This document shows, piece after piece, positions 16,252 through 20,518 of a stretch of DNA of 20,518 bases. Position 1 is the first letter of the stretch; every line of letters begins with the position of its first letter. Below the pieces are notes generated by a model that saw only the letters and a list, made by a program, of their open reading frames with translations, searched no databases and had not been told where the DNA came from. The DNA lies in NCBI GenBank assembly GCA_026002265.1, contig BOBG01000029.1, forward strand, positions 1-20,518, read 5' to 3'. A program made the translations under genes and the position numbers. Source of the stretch: Spirochaetia bacterium. GTDB lineage: Bacteria; Spirochaetota; Spirochaetia; Treponematales; Breznakiellaceae.

Positions 16252-16955
16252 ATATGCATGAAACACGGCGTGCAATTATTACCCGGCTTTTACGTGTTGC
16301 ACTTCAGACAATTTGTAAAATTGATGATAAAGAATTTATCGAGGCGATCCGGGGTCATAAAAATGAACAAGCGCTCTTTCCGGGACCGATGATTATTGCC
16401 ATTAATCATACCAATTTTCTTGAAGTACCGATGCTTGTGACACAAAGTTATCCGAAATATTTAACCGGAATCGTTAAAGGCGAAACATGGCAAAATCCGG
16501 TTATGGGATTTCTTATGAATACCTATGATGCAATTCCGATCAACCGGGCCGGTTCTTATCTTCAGACATTCCGGCATGTACATACGTTAATGAAAGATAA
16601 AAAAGCTTTTGTTGTCATTGCACCGGAAGGAACGAGAAGCGGTACTGGAATTTTGGGGCCAGGAAAAGCTGGAATTGTTCAGTTGGCGCTTCTTACCGGT
16701 GCGCCGGTTTTACCGGTTATATTTATCGGCGGAGAAAAAATTTGGATAAATATCCGGCATTTCCGGCGTACCCGATTACAATTCAGAGTAGGCCGTCCCT
16801 TCCGTTTTAAATACGAAGGAAGACCGAGTAAAGAAATAAAAGATATTATGCTCAATGAACTTATGGGGCAAATCGCGGCATTGCTTCCAGTAGAAAAACA
16901 GGGGCAATATGTGGAACAGGCATTGCGTGAACCGACTCTTCTCGAATTTTTATGA
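16242..16955 (+). CDS. PlsC-like 1-acylglycerol-3-phosphate acyltransferase, HX4E variant
   Basis: This 237-residue acyltransferase of the PlsC/LPLAT superfamily would convert lysophosphatidic to phosphatidic acid at the inner membrane. Motif I reads NHTNFLE (55-61), with the catalytic Asp of NHx4D replaced by Glu61. Other motifs are present: AIPINRAGSYLQTF for motif II, APEGTRSG (EGTR 129-132) for motif III, and ALLTGAPVLPVIFIGG for motif IV. The ATG at 16242 overlaps the kinase gene; another ATG at 16254 is possible. Neither has a good ribosome-binding site, so coupling is likely. The stop overlaps the next gene in ATGA. The family call is firm; activity is less certain because of the Glu substitution. 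Confidence 0.87.
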   Translation: MRINMHETRRAIITRLLRVALQTICKIDDKEFIEAIRGHKNEQALFPGPMIIAINHTNFLEVPMLVTQSYPKYLTGIVKGETWQNPVMGFLMNTYDAIPINRAGSYLQTFRHVHTLMKDKKAFVVIAPEGTRSGTGILGPGKAGIVQLALLTGAPVLPVIFIGGEKIWINIRHFRRTRLQFRVGRPFRFKYEGRPSKEIKDIMLNELMGQIAALLPVEKQGQYVEQALREPTLLEFL

Positions 16956-17581
16956 ATGCATTATATACTATTTACAATGAAATAAAACCGGAAATTGATG
17001 CCCGGCTTGAAGAATTCCGGCAGTTGTGGGCAGAGGGATCCGATAAAGATATATTTAAAGAAATATGTTTTTGTGTATGTACGCCTCAAAATAATGCACA
17101 AAAAGCATGGAACGCGGTCTGTACTTTAGCACATTCCGGTATGGAAAACGGATCGGTGGAAGAAATAGCTGCTGTTCTCCGGCAAGAAGGTGTTCGTTTT
17201 CATAAAAATAAAGCTGGATATATTGTTAAAAACCGGAACCGGCTTTTCCCCGGTACAAAAAAATATATTTCCGGCATTATGCAGCAAAAAGATGTTATTG
17301 ATGTGCGGAATTTTTTTTCAGATCATGTTTCCGGTTGGGGTTTAAAAGAAGCATCTCATTTCTTGCGAAACATTGGTTTTGGAAATACGATCTGTATTCT
17401 GGACCGGCACATACTCCGGCAGCTTTCTGTATATAATGTCATTACCATGCAAACTCTTAACAAAAAAAAGTATCTGGATATTGAACAGGAAATGATTCGT
17501 TTCGCCAATAGAGAAAATATACCGGTTGATGCCTTGGATCTAGTTTTATGGTATAAAGAAAAAGGTGAATTATTTAAATAA
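16952..17581 (+). CDS. ogg: 8-oxoguanine DNA N-glycosylase/AP lyase, OGG2 type
   Basis: This bifunctional HhH-GPD glycosylase removes 8-oxoguanine and nicks the resulting abasic site. It has 209 residues, the size of the small OGG2 family common in archaea and some bacteria. FCVCTPQNNAQKAWNAV matches the N-terminal helix. The hairpin and catalytic region is GWGLKEASHFLRNIGFGNT with Lys132, and Asp151 is in ILDRHILRQL. The end, DLVLWYKEKGELFK, is the family's typical C-terminus, where the terminal Lys contacts the damaged base. The gene overlaps plsC by 4 nt. It is an unexpected partner in a lipid operon and probably shares only transcription. It converges on the Nudix gene, with stops 12 nt apart; both act around oxidised nucleotides, which may be coincidence. 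Confidence 0.9.
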   Translation: MNALYTIYNEIKPEIDARLEEFRQLWAEGSDKDIFKEICFCVCTPQNNAQKAWNAVCTLAHSGMENGSVEEIAAVLRQEGVRFHKNKAGYIVKNRNRLFPGTKKYISGIMQQKDVIDVRNFFSDHVSGWGLKEASHFLRNIGFGNTICILDRHILRQLSVYNVITMQTLNKKKYLDIEQEMIRFANRENIPVDALDLVLWYKEKGELFK

Positions 17582-17593
17582 AGTATGTGGCTA

Positions 17594-18079
17594 TTATTCC
17601 CTATATATAAAATGCTTCACATTTTCATCAAGATGCCGTAACAGCAAAGCAGCATCTTTTGGATATATACTGATCTCATCAATTTTATCAATGGGTATCC
17701 AATGGAATTCAATATCAAAATTTCTGTCTTCTATTTGTTCTTTTCCAATAAATTTTTCAAATGACTGTATTTTATTATCATCATTCAAGTACACTAAATA
17801 GTACAGGCATATTTGGTGACAAGGTTTTTTGTTCCATGGAAAGAAAATTTCCGCCACCCATTTCAGCTCGCCAACCGAAATATCTGCACCGATTTCTTCT
17901 TTAAATTCACGGCGCAAAGTTTCCGCATTTGTTTCTCCAAAGGCAACATGACCGCCGGGAAACGCAAAACCTTCATCATTTTCCGGTTTTTGCAATAGCA
18001 CCTTATCATCACAAACAAGAATTCCGGCGACACGATAACTAAATATATAATTGTTTGTATGAAAAAGAATATCGTCCAT
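17594..18079 (-). CDS. Nudix hydrolase
   Basis: This 161-residue pyrophosphohydrolase cuts a nucleoside diphosphate linked to some other group. The full Nudix box GHVAFGETNAETLRREFKEE-IGA fits GX5EX7REUXEEXGU at residues 43-65, so metal binding is intact. The first strand region YRVAGILVCDDKVLLQ and the FAFPGGH before the box are normal. The substrate cannot be told from sequence. A clear GAGGAG stands 8-9 nt before the ATG. It is the last gene of a minus-strand run, 29 nt after the DUF192-RibF gene. The gene is visibly richer in A and T than most neighbours and has few CCGG sites, which could mean a more recent arrival. Confidence 0.93.
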   Translation of the reverse strand: MDDILFHTNNYIFSYRVAGILVCDDKVLLQKPENDEGFAFPGGHVAFGETNAETLRREFKEEIGADISVGELKWVAEIFFPWNKKPCHQICLYYLVYLNDDNKIQSFEKFIGKEQIEDRNFDIEFHWIPIDKIDEISIYPKDAALLLRHLDENVKHFIYRE

Positions 18080-18108
18080 TGTATTTTCTCCTCACCAGTG
18101 CAATTCCT

Positions 18109-18801
18109 TCAGGGATATGTACGTCCCAGCAGGAGTGATGCCTCTTCCAGATTTCCGGTCCGGATCGTATTACGGATCCGGCTTGAAGTTACCGGTTCAG
18201 TTCCAACGTACACCGGAGCCACAACTTCAATGACCGCGCCTGATTCAATGCATTGTTTTTTGATTTCTTTTACACCAGTATCCCGAGCGTGGCCGCAGCG
18301 AAAATCATTTCCTACAACAAGATATGAAAGTCCTCTCGTACAGAGAATCCGGATAAAGGTCTCTCCTTCCATTGTAGCAAAATCACCGGGTACGATGCCG
18401 ACCCGATCAAACCACCCCTGAGGCACTTCAAGCGCATAGCGTCCGGAACGTTTTGAAGTCACGGAATGTAAATCCAGAGCCTCCATGTCGCGGATTTCAA
18501 GGATTCTGCCGTCAGAAGCGATGAACGCGATGGAAAGTGGGACAAGGGTATTTTTCATCCAAAAGCTGAGAATCTGATCCCGGTCGAAGATGAACAGCAT
18601 ACCGGTTCCATCCGGGATTTCGGTCCGTTCCATAAAACCGCGATTCCGCTGCTCGCTGGTTACTGCGATCTCGGCCTGAATCGAGATGAGTCCTTGTCCG
18701 GATTCGATGTGCAGATCCTGTTTCTTGAAAGAAATACCGTTTGCAGAACAAGAAAGTATGACAAATATCCCAACAAAAATCGCAGTACGTTTAAAAATCA
18801 T
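18109..18801 (-). CDS. Exported DUF192 protein fused to an internal fragment of FAD synthetase (RibF)
   Basis: The protein has 230 residues from the ATG at 18801, which has GAGGA 8 nt upstream. A longer in-frame start at 18855 would overlap the upstream gene by 65 nt. A lipoprotein-type signal ends in VILSC (Cys18). Residues about 42-142 are a DUF192 domain: RNRGFMERTEIPDGTGMLFI, FWMKNTLVPLSIAFI, ALEVPQGWFDRVGIVPGD. From about 143 the sequence changes to RibF-type FMN adenylyltransferase: FIRILCTRGLSYLVVGNDFR, VTSSRIRNTIRTGNLEEASL, LLGRTYP, then stop. The RibF part lacks both the N-terminal GxFDGxHxGH nucleotide site and the C-terminal riboflavin kinase. It therefore cannot be a complete FAD synthetase and would be exported. 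DUF192 has no settled function. The fusion may be a real gene, a deletion product, or a sequence chimera. Confidence 0.85.
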   Translation of the reverse strand: MIFKRTAIFVGIFVILSCSANGISFKKQDLHIESGQGLISIQAEIAVTSEQRNRGFMERTEIPDGTGMLFIFDRDQILSFWMKNTLVPLSIAFIASDGRILEIRDMEALDLHSVTSKRSGRYALEVPQGWFDRVGIVPGDFATMEGETFIRILCTRGLSYLVVGNDFRCGHARDTGVKEIKKQCIESGAVIEVVAPVYVGTEPVTSSRIRNTIRTGNLEEASLLLGRTYP

Positions 18802-19309
18802 CCAAAAATTCCTCATATAGCCGGGTTTTTTCGGTTCCACGGGCAGATTCTTCACCTAAAATCGCATCAAAAATAGTTTTATCCACATACTTTACGGTGA
18901 GCGGCCGTTCAATGGAAATCCGGGTCTCAGCAGATTCCCACACAGCCTCACCCGGATCGAGCGAAGCCGGCCCGCCGTATTTCTCAACAAAGGAAGAAAA
19001 TACACTGAAATGATCCACTAGCTGCGTGTTCAGGCTAAAGGACATGATAAAAACAGTCCCTTCACGCAACTGAAAATATGCCCGCCGGATAAATGAAGTC
19101 CCGGAACTCTCCACCAATGTTTCCTCACGGAGCGGCAGGAACGAAACATCCCGTTCCCGGAATACAAACATCGCATCTTCGGATAATGTAGCGGTAAGCG
19201 AGTCCAGATCCATGCCGAGCGACAGTCCGCGGTAAGCCCGGGGGAGTGTCTGTGTAGATGCAAATCCGGAAACTGAAAGCAAAACACATAAAAACAAACA
19301 AACACGCAT
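18791..19309 (-). CDS. Secreted protein of unknown function
   Basis: The 172-residue product has a signal peptide (MRVCLFLCVLLSVSGFAS, cleavage about residue 18-20). The mature region starts with YRGLSLGMDLDSLTATLSED, a pattern seen in small periplasmic proteins, and continues with alternating strands such as RRAYFQLREGTVFIMSFSLN. I do not recognise a family. The gene leads a three-gene minus-strand run with the DUF192-RibF chimera and the Nudix gene, overlapping the former by 11 nt. The ATG has no Shine-Dalgarno sequence but lies 6 nt after a consensus -10 box, so the transcript is probably leaderless. Confidence 0.82.
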   Translation of the reverse strand: MRVCLFLCVLLSVSGFASTQTLPRAYRGLSLGMDLDSLTATLSEDAMFVFRERDVSFLPLREETLVESSGTSFIRRAYFQLREGTVFIMSFSLNTQLVDHFSVFSSFVEKYGGPASLDPGEAVWESAETRISIERPLTVKYVDKTIFDAILGEESARGTEKTRLYEEFLDDF

Positions 19310-19315
19310 ACCAAT

Positions 19316-19344
19316 ATTATAGTCTCAATATTGGAAAATTGCAA
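19316..19344 (-). promoter_or_regulatory. Consensus promoter abutting the secreted-protein gene (leaderless candidate)
   Basis: On the minus strand, TTGCAA (19344-19339), a 17-bp spacer and a perfect TATAAT (19321-19316) are followed by 6 nt and the ATG at 19309. Transcription should start at the A of ATG or beside it. Confidence 0.6.
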
Positions 19345-19376
19345 CGAGATAGCTGAAGAGAGCATTTTTTGTAAGT

Positions 19377-19410
19377 GTATATGTTAAAAGGGGAACGGAG
19401 GTCTGACCCC
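19377..19410 (+). repeat. RAYT-associated short repeat, GACCCC subtype
   Basis: The leader GTATATGTTAAAA (19377-19389) is identical to 1488-1500, and the core GAGGTCTGACCCC is at 19398-19410. It lies between the secreted-protein gene and the tRNA-Gln promoter. Confidence 0.78.
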
Positions 19411-19471
19411 ATGATCCGGCACATTTTTCAAACGCATTTCAGATAGATTTCCTAAAATCCGGAAAAAAGAC

Positions 19472-19500
19472 TTGACATTTTTTTAAAATGTGGTTAAAAT
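19472..19500 (+). promoter_or_regulatory. Strong sigma-70 promoter for the tRNA-Gln - tRNA-Glu transcript
   Basis: A perfect -35 TTGACA (19472-19477), 17-bp spacer and -10 TAAAAT (19495-19500) stand 18 nt before tRNA-Gln. The start should be near 19507. It may also drive truB by read-through. Confidence 0.75.
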
Positions 19501-19518
19501 TATTTCATTGAACATTAT

Positions 19519-19589
19519 TCCCCGGTTGTGTAATGGTAGCACGGTAGACTCTGGATCTGCTTGTGGGGGTTCAAATCCTCCCTGGGGAA
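19519..19589 (+). tRNA. tRNA-Gln (anticodon CUG)
   Basis: The 71-nt cloverleaf has acceptor stem TCCCCGG with CTGGGGA (one G-T pair), anticodon stem GTAGA with TCTGC, and loop CTCTGGA with anticodon CTG at positions 34-36. The T arm is GGGGG-TTCAAAT-CCTCC, with a 4-nt variable loop. The discriminator is A and CCA is not encoded. It reads CAG. Confidence 0.95.
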
Positions 19590-19596
19590 ATTCGCC

Positions 19597-19668
19597 GGCC
19601 CCTTCGTCTATCGGTTAGGACATGAGATTCTCAATCTTAAAAGAGGGGTTCGATTCCCCTAGGGGCCA
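19597..19668 (+). tRNA. tRNA-Glu (anticodon CUC)
   Basis: The 72-nt cloverleaf has acceptor GGCCCCT with AGGGGCC, anticodon stem TGAGA with TCTTA, loop TTCTCAA with anticodon CTC, and T arm AGGGG-TTCGATT-CCCCT. It aligns base for base with the tRNA-Glu pattern in the acceptor and T arms. CCA is not encoded. It reads GAG, lies 7 nt after tRNA-Gln, and ends directly against the truB frame. Confidence 0.95.
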
Positions 19669-20503
19669 AAACGGTTACCTGTTGATCAATAAAAAAGCCG
19701 GACTCACCTCCTTTCAATCCCTCAATCAGATAAAAAAAGATTTTTCCACACCAAAGGTGGGTCACACCGGTACCCTTGATAAATTTGCATCCGGACTTCT
19801 GGTGGTGCTGATGGAGCGGGCTTTAAAACTTGCGCGCTATTTTTCTGACTGTGACAAAGAATATACCGGGACAATCCGGTTCGGGGCGGAGACTGACACA
19901 TTGGATCCGGAAGGTGCAGTCATTGCCGAGGCGGATCCGCCGGAATTGGATCGCTTGCTACAGGTTTTGCCCGATTTCCGGGGGGATATTGTGCAGCGGC
20001 CGCCGGAATATTCCGCGATTCACATTGGAGGGAAGCGGGCTTCAGCGTTGGCCCGGGCCGGAACTACAGTGGAGATGCCAGCTCGTCCCGTGACGATTCA
20101 CGCTCTGGAACTGCTTTCCTACAAAAAACCGGATGCGAAGATTCGGGTCCATTGTTCAAAGGGAACCTATATCCGGTCATTGGCCCGGGACATTGGTGGT
20201 GCGGCTGGATCGTGCGGACACCTTATTGAGTTGACTCGGACTGCGGTGGCCGGTTTTTCCCTTGAGCAAGCCGATGGAAATTTGCACACAATTGATCCGG
20301 AACTCTTTTCACTGTTGGGAATTCCGGTTTTGTATGTGGATGAGGATGCAGCATCCGGGTTGATCCATGGAACACCAGTGGACCCTTTGATTCCGGGATC
20401 TGCCCCTGCACTCACAGCGCTTTTCTGCGAAGATTCGCTGGTCGCAATCGTTGAACCGGATGCAAAAGGGCTGTGGCGTTACGGGTGTGTGTATGCGAAT
20501 TAG
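19622..20503 (+). CDS. truB: tRNA pseudouridine(55) synthase TruB, 5' end overlapping tRNA-Glu
   Basis: TruB makes pseudouridine 55 in the T loop of tRNAs. NGYLLINKKAGLTSFQSL is the family N-terminus. GHTGTLDKFASGLLVVL carries catalytic Asp (residue 53 counted from 19622), and RPPEYSAIHIGGKRASALAR and CSKGTYIRSLARDIG are further signatures. The C-terminus is complete. The start is a problem. The only in-frame ATG (19622) lies inside tRNA-Glu and adds about 16 residues encoded by the tRNA. An in-frame TAG at 19616 closes the frame upstream. Downstream, only CTG 19679 and TTG 19682 are available, and both would remove part of the conserved first strand. Upstream genes usually found before truB, such as rbfA, are absent. 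Confidence 0.88.
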   Translation: MRFSILKEGFDSPRGQNGYLLINKKAGLTSFQSLNQIKKDFSTPKVGHTGTLDKFASGLLVVLMERALKLARYFSDCDKEYTGTIRFGAETDTLDPEGAVIAEADPPELDRLLQVLPDFRGDIVQRPPEYSAIHIGGKRASALARAGTTVEMPARPVTIHALELLSYKKPDAKIRVHCSKGTYIRSLARDIGGAAGSCGHLIELTRTAVAGFSLEQADGNLHTIDPELFSLLGIPVLYVDEDAASGLIHGTPVDPLIPGSAPALTALFCEDSLVAIVEPDAKGLWRYGCVYAN

Positions 20504-20518
20504 CCTGTGGCCGGCATT
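20493..20518 (+). CDS. Possible start of the next gene (runs off the window)
   Basis: An ATG at 20493 overlaps the end of truB by 11 nt and opens a frame (MRISLWPA) that is still open at the window edge. Eight codons are too few to identify it. ribF often follows truB, so that is a guess only. Confidence 0.25.

Noticed and set aside
17565..17801. Plus-strand open frame after the OGG2 gene
   Set aside because: It is antisense to the Nudix gene, which has a full Nudix box and a ribosome-binding site.
1..20518. CRISPR array, prophage, restriction-modification or toxin-antitoxin module
   Set aside because: No regularly spaced direct repeats and no gene of these types was found; the short repeats are dispersed and vary in orientation.

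Overview
The window is a stretch of ordinary bacterial chromosome, roughly 45-50% GC, with both strands coding densely. The protein families and some gene neighbourhoods point to a spirochaete, most likely Treponema or a close relative. The best clues are an ECF sigma gene overlapping the end of cysS, a cyclophilin-FKBP fusion of the kind I recall from Treponema denticola, a short SMC protein, and relaxed lipoprotein signals. This placement is inference; no 16S rRNA gene is present.

Layout. Positions 1-1400 hold the C-terminal half of ClpB. A 215-bp gap with three copies of a GAGGTCTG(A/T)CCCC repeat follows. Then come a lone metI-type permease gene and a same-strand run: cysS, ECF sigma factor, zinc-finger anti-sigma factor, a small exported protein, and a large lipoprotein with IPT/TIG and transglutaminase-like domains (to 6890). 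A RAYT-type HUH transposase gene (7018-7557, minus) lies between two inverted copies of the same repeat. On the minus strand follow a MltD-like lytic transglycosylase with LysM repeats and smc. A second repeat cluster separates smc from a plus-strand cyclophilin-FKBP gene, which converges on the hslV-hslU operon. Divergent from hslV is a lipid-kinase / acyltransferase / OGG2 DNA-glycosylase operon with overlapping genes. It converges on a minus-strand operon of a secreted protein, a DUF192-RibF chimera and a Nudix hydrolase. Another repeat copy, tRNA-Gln(CUG), tRNA-Glu(CUC) and truB close the window.

How the genes fit together. The sigma/anti-sigma/exported-protein set looks like an envelope-sensing regulatory unit placed behind cysS. 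ClpB and HslUV cover protein quality control, and the exported PPIase could help fold envelope proteins. The lipid kinase and PlsC-like protein both make phosphatidic acid.

Most interesting signals: (1) a RAYT gene with a family of short repeats scattered through intergenic gaps, where one repeat copy encodes the transposase's own C-terminus; (2) an exported DUF192 protein fused in frame to an internal piece of FAD synthetase; (3) a truB frame that starts inside tRNA-Glu; (4) several genes whose predicted -10 box sits only 6-11 nt before the start codon with no Shine-Dalgarno sequence, suggesting leaderless mRNAs; (5) a several-fold excess of CCGG; (6) a transglutaminase-like lipoprotein lacking the catalytic cysteine. 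All of these were read by eye without database searches.
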